Assembly (NCBI GenBank): GCA_030655955.1
Contig: JAUSOZ010000031.1
Coordinates: 1-41,900, forward strand
Length of the DNA stretch: 41,900 bases
Direction of reading: 5' to 3'
Source of the DNA: Deltaproteobacteria bacterium
Lineage (GTDB): Bacteria; Desulfobacterota; Desulfobaccia; Desulfobaccales; 0-14-0-80-60-11
The notes beneath the pieces were generated by a model that saw only the letters and a list, made by a program, of their open reading frames with translations, was not told where the DNA came from and did not search any database. How positions within the stretch are numbered: position 1 is the first letter of the stretch; each line of letters opens with the position of its first letter. Position numbers and translations under genes: made by a program. Shown piece after piece: positions 23,258 to 32,051 of this stretch.

Positions 23258-23289
23258 GGTTCTGGGTTTTAGGTTTTGGGTTTTGGGTC
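23258..23289 (+). repeat. Period-7 repeat after livM, left arm
   Basis: Heptamers GGTTCTG/GGTTTTA/GGTTTTG begin six bases after the livM stop codon. About 27 bases pair with 23347-23382 with two mismatches. Confidence 0.85.
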
Positions 23290-23346
23290 CGAAAAACAAT
23301 GGGAAGTTAAGGCTAACCAGCTGAAAGAACTAGAAAGAAGATATGA

Positions 23347-23382
23347 GAAACCCAGAACCTAAAACCCAGAACCCAGAACCTG
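23347..23382 (+). repeat. Period-7 repeat before livF, right arm
   Basis: The inverted partner of 23258-23289 (AACCCAG/AACCTAA heptamers) ends eight bases before the livF ATG and leaves no room for a ribosome-binding site. A related tract lies at 40483-40523. Confidence 0.85.
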
Positions 23383-23389
23383 TCTTATC

Positions 23390-24115
23390 ATGTTGACCTT
23401 AAAAAGCGTCCAGGCCGGGTATGGCCCTCTGCCGGTGCTCAAGGGCATTTCCCTCCACGTGCGCGCCGGCGAGGTGGTGACTTTGATCGGCGGCAACGGC
23501 GCCGGCAAGACTACCACCCTGCGGGCTATTTCCGGGCTGCTGCCGCCCCGCAAGGGGGTCATCGAGTTCGCCGGCCATGACCTCACCCATATGCCCGCAG
23601 AGCGCATGGTCACCCTGGGCCTATCCCTGGTTCCGGAAGGCCGCCGGGTTTTCCGCACCTTGAGCGTCACCGCCAACCTGGAACTGGGGGCCTTCCATCG
23701 CCGTGACAAGGGGGCGGTGCGACAGGACCTGGAGGATATCCGGGAGCGCTTCCCCATCCTCAAGGAACGGGCCCACCAGGCCGCGGGCACGCTTTCCGGC
23801 GGCGAGCAGCAGATCCTGGCCATCGGCCGGGCCCTCATGGCCCGCCCCCGCCTGTTGATGCTGGACGAGCCTTCCATGGGGCTGGCTCCCCAGATGGTCA
23901 CCCGGGTCTATGCTATCCTGGCGGAACTGAAGGCTGCGGGCACCACCATCCTGCTGGTGGAACAGAACGCCCGGGCGGCTCTCAAGGTGGCCGACCGGGG
24001 CTACGTGCTGGAGACTGGACGCATTATCCTGGATGGCAGCGCCGCGGATTTGCGCGACGACCCGGAAGTGCAGCGGGCCTATTTGGGCAAGGGATATCAG
24101 GAAGTGTGGGAATGA
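23390..24115 (+). CDS. livF: Branched-chain amino acid ABC ATPase LivF
   Basis: A 241-residue ATPase of the LivF type. Walker A is GGNGAGKTTT, the ABC signature is LSGGEQQILAIGRAL, and Walker B is LLMLDEPSMGLAP. VPEGRRVFRTLSVTANLELG is diagnostic for LivF rather than LivG. No ribosome-binding site precedes the ATG because the period-7 repeat ends there; expression may rely on read-through of coupled translation or an unusual start. Confidence 0.93.
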   Translation: MLTLKSVQAGYGPLPVLKGISLHVRAGEVVTLIGGNGAGKTTTLRAISGLLPPRKGVIEFAGHDLTHMPAERMVTLGLSLVPEGRRVFRTLSVTANLELGAFHRRDKGAVRQDLEDIRERFPILKERAHQAAGTLSGGEQQILAIGRALMARPRLLMLDEPSMGLAPQMVTRVYAILAELKAAGTTILLVEQNARAALKVADRGYVLETGRIILDGSAADLRDDPEVQRAYLGKGYQEVWE

Positions 24116-24118
24116 AAC

Positions 24119-24163
24119 AGGGGGCAAAAGGGGAAAAGGCGAAAAGGGCAAAAGGGGGAAAAA
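24119..24163 (+). repeat. Purine-rich tandem repeat after livF, left arm
   Basis: Units of GGGGAAAA, GGCGAAAA and GGGCAAAA begin a few bases after the livF stop codon. They are partly complementary to 24341-24383. The same units occur at 14346-14390. Between the arms lies the inverted repeat CGTTCCCAAG/CTTGGGAATG (24183-24207). Confidence 0.8.
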
Positions 24164-24340
24164 CACCAAGACCTTTTCTAACTCGTTCCCAAGTTGCACT
24201 TGGGAATGACAATGACAAATGGCAGGCTAAGCTTGGCTGATTAAGCCGTTTTCCAGCCTATCTTGGGAATGAGGCAAAAGAAAAAATGACCGAAAAGCCG
24301 AAGACCGAGACGCGATACGGGGATAGCAGAGCTTTTTATT

Positions 24341-24383
24341 GCTTTTCTCTTTTCGCCTCTTCCCCTTTTCGCCTTTTTCCCCC
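24341..24383 (+). repeat. Pyrimidine-rich tandem repeat before livG, right arm
   Basis: CTTTTCGCC and CCCCTTTTC units end about 11 bases before the livG start, as the inverted partner of the tract after livF. Confidence 0.8.
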
Positions 24384-24394
24384 AGGTTTTTACC

Positions 24395-25159
24395 ATGCTT
24401 GAAGTCAACGGGTTAAGCAAATCTTTCGGGGGCGTCCAGGCCCTGACCGACGTCTCCTTTGCGGTGGCCGCGGGAGAGATCGTCGGGTTGATCGGCCCCA
24501 ACGGCGCCGGCAAGACCACCTGCTTCAACCTGATTAACGGCTTGCTGCCCCCCAGCGCCGGCGAAATCCGGCTGGGAAGCACGGAGATGGTGGGCCTGCC
24601 CCCCTATCGCCGGGCCCGCCTGGGGCTCGCCCGCACCTTCCAAAATATCCAGCTCTTCGGGGGCATGACCGTGCTGGAAAACGTCCTCACCGGCTATCAC
24701 CTCCACCAGCAAGTGGGAGTGTTTGCCGCCCTCCTGCCGCTGCCGATGGTGAGCCGGGCCCGGGCTGAAAATCGCCGGTTGGCCTTAGAATTCCTGGAAC
24801 TGGTGGGCCTGGGGGGCAAGGAGGACGAGCCTGCCGAGGCCCTGGCCTACGGCGACCAGCGGCGTTTGGAAATCGCCCGGGCCCTGGCTCAGCAACCGCA
24901 GTTTCTGCTCATGGACGAGCCCGCCGCCGGCCTCAACCCCCGGGAGACCGAGGACCTCATGGCCTTGATGGAGAAACTCCTGCCCCTGGGCATTACCCTG
25001 CTGGTCATCGAACACGACATGACCCTGGTCATGGGCCTGTGCCACCGGATCGTCGTCCTGGACCACGGCGAGGTCATCGCCGCCGGCGCCCCCCGGGACA
25101 TCCGCCGGGACCCCCGGGTCATCGAGGCCTACCTGGGCCGGGAAGAGGATGAGCCGTAA
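24395..25159 (+). CDS. livG: Branched-chain amino acid ABC ATPase LivG
   Basis: A 254-residue ATPase of the LivG type. Walker A is GPNGAGKTTCFN, the Q-loop region reads LARTFQNIQLFGGMTVLENV, the signature is AYGDQRRLEIARAL in place of the usual SYGQQRRLEIARAL, and Walker B is FLLMDEPAAGLNP. The Ser-to-Ala change in the signature motif is notable but occurs in LivG proteins. Stop codon TAA lies at the edge of a GTAAGCA repeat. Confidence 0.93.
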   Translation: MLEVNGLSKSFGGVQALTDVSFAVAAGEIVGLIGPNGAGKTTCFNLINGLLPPSAGEIRLGSTEMVGLPPYRRARLGLARTFQNIQLFGGMTVLENVLTGYHLHQQVGVFAALLPLPMVSRARAENRRLALEFLELVGLGGKEDEPAEALAYGDQRRLEIARALAQQPQFLLMDEPAAGLNPRETEDLMALMEKLLPLGITLLVIEHDMTLVMGLCHRIVVLDHGEVIAAGAPRDIRRDPRVIEAYLGREEDEP

Positions 25160-25224
25160 GCAGTAAGCAGTAGGGGCGGGCGTCCCGCCCGCCGCCTTTG
25201 GTGGCACAGGCTTCCAGCCTGTGC
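25156..25224. repeat. Period-7 repeat joined to a GTAGGGGCGGGC palindrome
   Basis: GTAAGCAGTAAGCAGTAG (25156-25173) contains the livG stop codon and runs straight into a GTAGGGGCGGGCG...CCCGCC palindrome with a second hairpin, CACAGGCTTCCAGCCTGTG (to 25224). The two repeat classes share the GTAG. Confidence 0.8.
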
Positions 25225-25318
25225 GCGGTGCCGAGAACTTTTCGGAACAGCGAGCCGCGCGCCGTAAGGGGTCAGGGGGTAAGACAGAGAATAGCCTAAG
25301 ATCGGAGGTCGGCTTCAC

Positions 25319-25350
25319 ACCGAAAACCGAAAACCGAAAACCGAAAACAG
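25319..25350 (+). repeat. Period-7 repeat before paaK
   Basis: Four units of ACCGAAA end in CAGGA, the ribosome-binding site of the next gene. No inverted partner is visible. Confidence 0.8.
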
Positions 25351-25359
25351 GATTTTAAA

Positions 25360-26673
25360 ATGGCAATCTTCGACCAAGATGCAGAGCAGATGGATCGGGA
25401 GGAGTTGGCTCAGATGCAGTTGGAGCGGCTCCAGGCCACTCTCACCCGGGTCTACAAGAACGTCACGTTCTACAAGAAGAAGTTCGACGAACTGGGCTTT
25501 CTCCCGGAAGATTGCCAGTCCCTGGATGACCTGGCCAGGCTGCCCTTCACCACCCGCCACGATCTGGCCCGGGCCTACCCCTACGAGATGTTTGCGGTGC
25601 CCTTGCGGGAGGTGGTGCGCATCCACTCCTCCACCGGCAGCCCCGGCAACCCCATCGTCATGGGCTACACCAGCCGGGACCTGCGCCACTGGGCCAAACT
25701 GGCGGCCCGCATCCTCACCGCCGCCGGGGTGGACCGGGACGACGTGGTCCAGGTGACCTTGAGCTACAGCCTCTTGACCAGCGCCTTCGGCCTCCACTAC
25801 GGCGTGGAGCTCCTGGGGGCCTCGGTGATCCCCAGCGGCCCCGGCTTTACCAATCGCCAGATCCAGGTGATGCGGGACTACCGCACCACCGTCCTGGTTT
25901 CCACCCCGTCCTACGCCCTGGTGCTGGCCGACGAGATGGAGGCCCTGGGGGTGGACCCCAAGAGCCTCCACCTCAAGCTGGCACTGTTGGCCGGGGAGCC
26001 CTGGACCGAGGCCATGCGGGCCGAAATCGAAGCCCGGCTGTTCTGCGCCGCCCTGGACCACTACGCCCTGTCCGAGGCTATGGGGCCGGGGGTGGCCGGG
26101 GAGTGCGCCGCCTACCCCCTGGCCGGCATGCATATCAGCGAGGACCATTTCCTGCCCCAGGTCATCGACCCGGCGACCGGCGAACTCCTGCCCGCCGGCG
26201 AACTGGGGGAACTGGTCATCACCACCCTCACCCGGGAGGCCACCCCCCTGGTGCGCTTCCGTACCGGCGATTTGGTGCGCCTGTCCTATGAACCCTGCAC
26301 CTGCGGCCGGACCCTGGCCCGCATAAGCCGCATCCAGGGCCGCTGCGACGAGGTGGTCATCGTCAAGGGCACCAACATCTTTCCCAACCGGGTGGGCCAG
26401 GTCCTGGCCGCCATCCGGGGGGAAGAGCCGGCCTATCAGCTGGTGGTGGGCCGGGAGGGGCATATGGACTACCTGGAGGTCAGGATCGAGGTCCGGGAGG
26501 AATTGTTCTTCGACAAGATGACCAAACAGCGGGAACTCCTACAGGAAATCGCCCACAAACTGGCCCAGGGCATCGGCGTCCAACCGCGGGTAAAACTGGT
26601 GGAACCGGGGTCGCTCAACCGGGAGGCCGAAACCTCGCCCTTGGTGATTGATTTGCGTCAGGGAGTTTGTTAG
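25360..26673 (+). CDS. paaK: Phenylacetate-CoA ligase family protein
   Basis: A 437-residue adenylate-forming enzyme of the PaaK type, which activates phenylacetate or a related aryl acid to its CoA thioester. Landmarks are the opening QLERLQATLTRVYKNVTFYK, the phosphate-binding loop SSTGSPGNP, DHYALSEAMGPG, TREATPLVRFRTGDLVRL with CTCGRT, GRCDEVVIVKGTNIFPNRV and the C-terminal domain. Many Desulfobacterota pair such ligases with liv transporters and indolepyruvate oxidoreductases for aromatic amino acid use. Start supported by AGGA at about 25347-25351. Confidence 0.9.
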   Translation: MAIFDQDAEQMDREELAQMQLERLQATLTRVYKNVTFYKKKFDELGFLPEDCQSLDDLARLPFTTRHDLARAYPYEMFAVPLREVVRIHSSTGSPGNPIVMGYTSRDLRHWAKLAARILTAAGVDRDDVVQVTLSYSLLTSAFGLHYGVELLGASVIPSGPGFTNRQIQVMRDYRTTVLVSTPSYALVLADEMEALGVDPKSLHLKLALLAGEPWTEAMRAEIEARLFCAALDHYALSEAMGPGVAGECAAYPLAGMHISEDHFLPQVIDPATGELLPAGELGELVITTLTREATPLVRFRTGDLVRLSYEPCTCGRTLARISRIQGRCDEVVIVKGTNIFPNRVGQVLAAIRGEEPAYQLVVGREGHMDYLEVRIEVREELFFDKMTKQRELLQEIAHKLAQGIGVQPRVKLVEPGSLNREAETSPLVIDLRQGVC

Positions 26674-26705
26674 CATGTGATGGGTGGGGCCATGAGACAG
26701 AACTA

Positions 26706-27632
26706 ATGCGGCAAATTAAGATATTCATCCTTAGTTGTGTACTCCTCCTGGCGGTGGGCTGCGCCGGGGTGCCGGTGCCGTCCGCGAACCTGGAAACTGC
26801 CTGGGGTGAGCCGAAAATCTTTGACTATCACGGCATCAAGATCAACTATTACGAGGCCGGGCAGGGACCGCCGGTAATCCTGCTGCATGGGTTCGGGGCC
26901 AGCGCCTATTCCTGGCGGTTTCTGGGCCCGGCCCTGGCCAAAGATCACCGGGTGTTCACCCTTGATCTCAAAGGTTATGGCCTGTCGGACAAGCCCGAGG
27001 ATGGCAAATACGCCATCAGCGACCAGGCCGACATGGTGGCGGAGTTCATCCGCACCCGGGACCTGCATGACCTGGTAGTGATCGGCCATTCCATGGGCGG
27101 CGGCGTGACCCTCATGACTTATTTTAAGGTGCGGGAGGTCGAACCGGCCCGGATCAAGAAACTGGTCCTCATCGACAGCGCCGGTTACCCTCAGAAGATG
27201 CCCTGGTTCATCGCCTTGGCCCAGGTCCCCGTGATCAATACCGTAGGCCCCCGGGTGCTGTCGCCCCGGCTCACCACCGCCATGGCCCTGCGAAAATGTT
27301 ATTATCATAAAGACAAAATCACCGACGAACAGATCGACACCTATGCTTATTACGGCAGTCTGCCCGGGGCCCGGGAGGCGGTGGTGGCCACAGCGCAGCA
27401 GATCGTGCCGGAGGCCATCGAGACCGTCATCGCCCGTTACAAGACCATCAAGGTCCCGGTCCTGATTGTCTGGGGGGCGGAGGACGAGGTGGTGCCGGTG
27501 GACGTCGGCCGGAATTTCAAGCGGGATATCCCGGACTCGAAATTGGTCATCCTCCCCCAATGCGGCCATATCCCCCAGGAAGAGGAGCCAGGGGTGACCA
27601 CCCGTACCGTCGAGGCTTTTTTAAGAAATTGA
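26706..27632 (+). CDS. Lipoprotein alpha/beta hydrolase
   Basis: A 308-residue alpha/beta hydrolase with a lipoprotein-type signal (MRQIKIFILSCVLLLAVGC, lipid Cys19). The catalytic triad can be read as Ser in GHSMGGG, Asp in WGAEDEVVP and His in CGHIPQEEEPG; the oxyanion motif is HGFGASAYSW. The substrate is unknown; relatives include esterases, haloalkane dehalogenases and epoxide hydrolases. The open frame begins at 26667 inside paaK, but the signal peptide begins at 26706. Probably tethered to a membrane facing the periplasm. Confidence 0.83.
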   Translation: MRQIKIFILSCVLLLAVGCAGVPVPSANLETAWGEPKIFDYHGIKINYYEAGQGPPVILLHGFGASAYSWRFLGPALAKDHRVFTLDLKGYGLSDKPEDGKYAISDQADMVAEFIRTRDLHDLVVIGHSMGGGVTLMTYFKVREVEPARIKKLVLIDSAGYPQKMPWFIALAQVPVINTVGPRVLSPRLTTAMALRKCYYHKDKITDEQIDTYAYYGSLPGAREAVVATAQQIVPEAIETVIARYKTIKVPVLIVWGAEDEVVPVDVGRNFKRDIPDSKLVILPQCGHIPQEEEPGVTTRTVEAFLRN

Positions 27633-27656
27633 TATTTAAGGACAAAGTGACTATCT

Positions 27657-28259
27657 ATGCGACCATCATGGGATGAATACTTCATGCTTATCGCCAAGCT
27701 GGTGAGCACGCGCAGCACCTGCAACAGTCGCCCCACCGGGGCGGTGCTGGTGAAGGACCGGCAGATTTTGGCCACGGGCTACAACGGCTCCATGCCCGGG
27801 GCGCCCCACTGCTCGGATGAGGTTATGGCCGACGGCAGCCCCTACTGCCACCGCCGGGCCTTGAACATCGCCGACGTGGACAAGTACAATTACTGCCGGG
27901 CCTCCCACGCCGAGGCCAACGCCATCGCCCAGGCGGCCCGCTACGGCGTGGCCATCAAGGGGGCGACCCTCTACGTCACCTTGCAGCCCTGTTTCGTGTG
28001 CCTCAAGCTCTTGGCCACGGCTCAGATCAAGGGGATTTACTTCGAGTTGGCCTATGGGTCCAACGATGCGGCCCGGGACGAGTTCTGGAAGCAGGCGGTG
28101 GCCGAGGGGGGCTTCGAGGTCTTTAAACAATTACCCATCACCCCGGAGGCCCTGGAATTCATCCTGCCGAGCCTCACCGGGTTCACCTCGAAACGGCGCC
28201 TGACGGCTACCGCCGCGGCCCAGGAGCCTCACTTCGTCGGCGTGATGGAGTCGGAGTAG
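27657..28259 (+). CDS. dCMP deaminase / ComEB-type cytidylate deaminase
   Basis: A 200-residue zinc deaminase converting dCMP to dUMP. HAEANAI supplies the zinc His and catalytic Glu, and PCFVC the two zinc Cys. The N-terminal WDEYFMLIAKLVSTRSTC and GYNGSMPGAPHC are typical of dCMP deaminases, including ComEB. The protein is about 40 residues longer at the C-terminus (ending HFVGVMESE) than the family's usual size, and the extension has no recognisable motif. Confidence 0.88.
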   Translation: MRPSWDEYFMLIAKLVSTRSTCNSRPTGAVLVKDRQILATGYNGSMPGAPHCSDEVMADGSPYCHRRALNIADVDKYNYCRASHAEANAIAQAARYGVAIKGATLYVTLQPCFVCLKLLATAQIKGIYFELAYGSNDAARDEFWKQAVAEGGFEVFKQLPITPEALEFILPSLTGFTSKRRLTATAAAQEPHFVGVMESE

Positions 28260-28278
28260 GGGAAATGGTGCTGGACTG

Positions 28279-28306
28279 GTGGGGGCGGTTCGCGAACCGC
28301 CCCTAC
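28279..28306. repeat. GGTGGGGGCGG...CCGCCCCTAC palindrome
   Basis: A near-perfect copy of the 28-base palindrome at 15739-15766 and 37439-37466. It lies 20 bases after the deaminase stop codon. Confidence 0.8.
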
Positions 28307-28508
28307 AGCGAGATACATTTCATTGCCGGAGTGTGGCATAGCCGGTTAAGAAACTTATTGCAATTTATGGAAAATTCGGGCATTAATGAGTAAACTGCCG
28401 AAATAACACGGATTCCCAACCGCTTTCTGGGTTTGGGAAAGAGATTTACAGTGGGCCTGGTACGAACAAGCTCCTGGCCCCCTTTTACAAGCATAATTCT
28501 TTATTACC

Positions 28509-30758
28509 ATGGCGAAAACCGAGACCCCGAAAAAAAAGCCCGCCACCCGGAAGCCCAAGGCCGCCCCGGCGCCTAAGCCCGAGCCCGCGCCCGAGGGTAC
28601 CTGGCAAGGGCGGTTGGGCCAGGAGATGGCGGCCCTGCTGTTATTGGGGCTGGCCGGGTTTTTCCTGCTGGCCCTCTGGACCTACACCCGCGTTGATTTT
28701 CCGGGGCTCAAGGCCCTGTGGGACGCCGCGGCGGTCCACAACAGTGCGGGCAAGGCCGGAGTCCTGGTAGCGTATTGCCTCCTCGGGCTGCTGGGTCTGG
28801 CCGCTTATTGGGCGCCCCTGATGCTCCTGGTTCTGGCTTGGCAGTCCCACCATGAAGGACTGGATGACCTGGGCTGGCTCCAAACCCTCTCGGGCCTGGG
28901 GGTCTTGCTGGCCTCAGCGGGGTTGTTGTCTCTGGGGTGGGGTGACAGTCCACATTACAGCGGCGGCTCCCTCGGGGGTTTCCTGGCGGCCGTCTTGCTT
29001 CCGAGCCTCAATACGGTCGGGGCCGCTCTGGCCCTGGCTCTGCTCCTGCTGGTCAGTATCATGGGGGCCACCCGCCTGTCTTACGTGGGACTCATGGCCC
29101 TCCTGGGCCAGGCGCTGAGGTCCGCCTGGGGCCGGGGGCGGGAGCCCGAAGAAGAGTTGCCGGAGGCGCCCCCCTACCACCCCCGGCGGCCAACCATCGG
29201 GCGCCAGACCGTCACCCCGACCGGGGGGGAGGCGGAAGTCCCGGTGCTGACGCCCTCGGTGGCGACGGCAGCCACCCCGGCGCCGGAGGCCCCCGGCTCC
29301 AAATCCCGGAAAGCCGCGCCCACCCCCGGGGTCTATACCCTGCCGGGCCTGGACCTGTTGGACCCGTTGCCGCCCTGGAACCACCAGGTGCAGGAAAACG
29401 CCATGCTGGCCCAGGCCGAGAAACTGGTGAACACCCTGCGTCATTTCGGGGTGGAGGGCCGGGTCACCGCCATTATGACCGGACCGGTGGTTAGCCGCTT
29501 CGAATACGAGCCGGCCCTGGGAGTGAAGATCAGCAAGATCACCGGGTTGGCCGACGACCTGGCCCTGGCCCTGAAGGCCCTGTCCATCCGCATCGTGGCC
29601 CCGGTGCCGGGTAAGGGGGTGCTGGGCATCGAGGTGCCCAACCCCAAGCGCCAGGTGGTGGGCCTCCGGGAGATTTTGGCCGACGCGGCCTACCAGAAGT
29701 CCGCCTCCCGCCTGACGCTGGCCCTGGGCAAAGACATCATGGGCCTCTCGGTGGTTACCGACCTGGCCAAGATGCCCCACCTGCTCATCGCCGGGGCCAC
29801 CGGCAGCGGCAAGAGCGTGGGCCTCAACGCCATGATCCTGAGCATCCTCTTCAAGGCCACCCCGGAGGAGGTGCGCTTCCTGATGGTGGACCCCAAGCGC
29901 ATCGAACTGTCGATGTACGAAGACATTCCCCACCTGCTGCACCCGGTGGTGTTCAACCCCAAGGAGGCCACCATGGCGCTGCACTGGGCCGTGGGGGAGA
30001 TGGAACGCCGCTATGCCTTCCTGAGCGATATGAGCGTGCGCAACATCGAAGGCTACAACCAAAAGGCCGGGGCCAAGAAGGCGGACCCCCGGATCGACGA
30101 GGGCATCCTGCCGCGCTCCCTGCCCTACCTGGTCATCGTTATTGACGAGTTGGCCGACCTGATGCTGGTGGCCTCCCGGGACACGGAAGAGTACCTGATC
30201 CGCCTGGCCCAGAAGGCCCGGGCCTCGGGCATCCACCTGATCGTTGCCACCCAGCGGCCCTCGGTGGACGTCATCACCGGCCTCATCAAGGCCAATTTTC
30301 CCACCCGGATCTCCTACCAGGTTTCGTCCCGGATGGACTCCCGGGTTATCCTGGACGCCATGGGGGCCGAGCGCCTCCTGGGCATGGGGGACCTCCTGTT
30401 CATGCCGCCCGGCACCTCCCGCTTGAGGCGCATCCACGGGCCTTTTGTCACGGAAGAGGAGGTCACCCGGGTCACGGAGTTCCTGAAGGCCCAGGCGGCG
30501 CCGGCGTATGAGCCCGGGATTACCGAGATGCGGGAGGCCGAAGAGGAGATCGCCGAAAACGGCGACCGGGACGAGAAGTATGCCGACGCGGTGGAACTGG
30601 TGGCCGAGACCCGGAACGCCTCCATTTCCATGCTGCAGCGCCGGCTCCGGGTGGGCTACAACCGGGCGGCCCGCATCATCGAGACCATGGAAAAAGAGGG
30701 CCTCATCGGCCCCTCCGACGGTGTCAAAGCCCGGGAGGTCTACGTCCCGAGGCGGTGA
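28509..30758 (+). CDS. ftsK: DNA translocase FtsK
   Basis: A 749-residue FtsK/SpoIIIE translocase that pumps chromosomal DNA through the closing septum. A Lys/Pro/Ala-rich start is followed by about four membrane helices (residues 40-190), a Pro-rich linker, the alpha/beta motor with Walker A GATGSGKSVGLN (about 430-441) and Walker B YLVIVIDELADLM (about 538-550), RQSVDVITG-type arginine motif (ATQRPSVDVITGLIK) and a C-terminal winged-helix gamma domain (ELVAETRNASISMLQRRLR) that reads KOPS. No ribosome-binding site precedes the ATG, and CATAAT lies 12 bases ahead, so a leaderless transcript is possible. Confidence 0.95.
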   Translation: MAKTETPKKKPATRKPKAAPAPKPEPAPEGTWQGRLGQEMAALLLLGLAGFFLLALWTYTRVDFPGLKALWDAAAVHNSAGKAGVLVAYCLLGLLGLAAYWAPLMLLVLAWQSHHEGLDDLGWLQTLSGLGVLLASAGLLSLGWGDSPHYSGGSLGGFLAAVLLPSLNTVGAALALALLLLVSIMGATRLSYVGLMALLGQALRSAWGRGREPEEELPEAPPYHPRRPTIGRQTVTPTGGEAEVPVLTPSVATAATPAPEAPGSKSRKAAPTPGVYTLPGLDLLDPLPPWNHQVQENAMLAQAEKLVNTLRHFGVEGRVTAIMTGPVVSRFEYEPALGVKISKITGLADDLALALKALSIRIVAPVPGKGVLGIEVPNPKRQVVGLREILADAAYQKSASRLTLALGKDIMGLSVVTDLAKMPHLLIAGATGSGKSVGLNAMILSILFKATPEEVRFLMVDPKRIELSMYEDIPHLLHPVVFNPKEATMALHWAVGEMERRYAFLSDMSVRNIEGYNQKAGAKKADPRIDEGILPRSLPYLVIVIDELADLMLVASRDTEEYLIRLAQKARASGIHLIVATQRPSVDVITGLIKANFPTRISYQVSSRMDSRVILDAMGAERLLGMGDLLFMPPGTSRLRRIHGPFVTEEEVTRVTEFLKAQAAPAYEPGITEMREAEEEIAENGDRDEKYADAVELVAETRNASISMLQRRLRVGYNRAARIIETMEKEGLIGPSDGVKAREVYVPRR

Positions 30759-30867
30759 TTTTCGTCAGGCCCTGACTTGATCACCGGTTATAAGCAACCT
30801 GCCCTGACCCAGCTTGAACATGCATAAACCACAAGTGTTTCACCCTGGAGGCTGAAAATCTCCCTAC

Positions 30868-30893
30868 CCCCCCTTTTTCAAAGGGGGGTTTTT
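30868..30893 (+). terminator. Terminator after ftsK
   Basis: A 9-bp stem (CCCCCCTTT at 30868-30876 with AAAGGGGGG at 30880-30888), loop TTC, then five T residues. A second hairpin, CCCCCTTTATTAAAGGGGG (30898-30916), follows. Such CCCCTTT/AAAGGGG repeats are widespread, so this may be a repeat acting as terminator. Confidence 0.7.
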
Positions 30894-31003
30894 AAGTCCC
30901 CCTTTATTAAAGGGGGATTTAGGGGGATTTGAAGTTTTCACGGTAAAAGCCCCAGACTTTTTGGTCTTCACACTTCCGCCGATTTAATCCCCAGGATCTG
31001 CTA

Positions 31004-31035
31004 TTGTAAACCGATATTTTATTTATGGTTGACAA
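31004..31035 (+). promoter_or_regulatory. BirA biotin operator in front of bioB
   Basis: TTGTAAACC (31004-31012), a 14-base spacer, then GGTTGACAA (31027-31035). The established BirA consensus is TTGTAAACC-N14 to N16-GGTTTACAA; only one base differs. It lies 29 bases before the bioB ATG. A BirA repressor with an N-terminal helix-turn-helix must therefore exist elsewhere in the genome, and biotin surplus would shut the operon down. Confidence 0.88.
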
Positions 31036-31064
31036 TCGGTTCGCCCTGGGCGATATTTTTCAAG

Positions 31065-32051
31065 ATGAATTATTCGGATTGGCAAGAGCTGTTTAGCCTG
31101 TCGGCGGCGGCGCTGTGGTCCCGGCTGGGTGAGGCCAGTGCCCTTAGAGAGCGGCATTTCGGGCCGCGGGTCAGTTTCTGCGTCATCATCAACGCCAAGT
31201 CCGGCCTCTGTTCCGAGGACTGCGCCTTTTGCTCCCAGTCGGCGAAGGCGGCCAGCCAGGCGCCCCACTATCCCCTGCTGCCCCAGGCCGAGTTGGTGGC
31301 CGCGGCCCGGCAGGCGGCGGCGGCGGGGGCCTCGCGTTTCTCCCTGGTGACCGCGGGCCGGGGGGTCAGCTCGCCAAAAGATCAGAGCGCCATTCTGGCG
31401 GCGGTGGCCGCCATCAAAGAGGCCGTGCCTATCCGTATCTGCGCCTCCTTGGGGATTGTGGACCGGGGTTTCCTTATGGAGTTGAAGGCCGCGGGGCTGT
31501 ACCGGTTTCACCACAACCTGGAGACCGCGGCGTCCTTTTTCCCCCGGATTTGCACCACCCACAGCTTTGCCGAGCGGGTGGCCACCATCGAGGCGGCGCA
31601 GGAAGCCGGGTTGTCGGTGTGCGCCGGGGGGATCTTCGGGTTGGGGGAGACCCTGGCCCAGCGCTGGGAGATGGCCCAGGCGCTCAAAACTCTGGCCGTG
31701 GACGCCATTCCCCTCAACTTTCTCCACCCCCTGGCCGGCACCCTCCTTTCGCACCGCCCGTTGCTGGACCCCCTCACGGCCCTGAAGATCGTCTGCGCCT
31801 TTCGCCTGACGTTCCCGGAGCGCTCGGTCATCATCTGCGGCGGCCGCCAGGTCACCCTGCGCTCCCTGGCCCCCCTGCTGTTTGCCGCCGGGGCTGACTC
31901 CCTGATGACCGGGGATTATCTCACCACCCGGGGCCGCCTGCCCGATGACGACCGGCAGATGCTGGCGGATTTGGGCCTGGAATTGGTGCAGGAGGGCTCG
32001 GCGCCTGCAGCCGGCCAGGGCGCCCTGGCCCAAACAGGGGAAGATGCGTGA
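31065..32051 (+). CDS. bioB: Biotin synthase
   Basis: BioB is the radical SAM enzyme that inserts sulfur into dethiobiotin. Of 328 residues, Cys49, Cys53 and Cys56 (CSEDCAFCSQ) bind the 4Fe-4S cluster, and YRFHHNLETA, CAGGIFGLGET, IPLNFLHPLAGT, ICGGRQVTLR and SLMTGDYLTT are typical blocks around the 2Fe-2S site. An open frame reaches a TTG at 31029, but that lies in the BirA operator, so the ATG at 31065 is chosen; no ribosome-binding site is obvious. The stop overlaps the start of bioD. Confidence 0.94.
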   Translation: MNYSDWQELFSLSAAALWSRLGEASALRERHFGPRVSFCVIINAKSGLCSEDCAFCSQSAKAASQAPHYPLLPQAELVAAARQAAAAGASRFSLVTAGRGVSSPKDQSAILAAVAAIKEAVPIRICASLGIVDRGFLMELKAAGLYRFHHNLETAASFFPRICTTHSFAERVATIEAAQEAGLSVCAGGIFGLGETLAQRWEMAQALKTLAVDAIPLNFLHPLAGTLLSHRPLLDPLTALKIVCAFRLTFPERSVIICGGRQVTLRSLAPLLFAAGADSLMTGDYLTTRGRLPDDDRQMLADLGLELVQEGSAPAAGQGALAQTGEDA

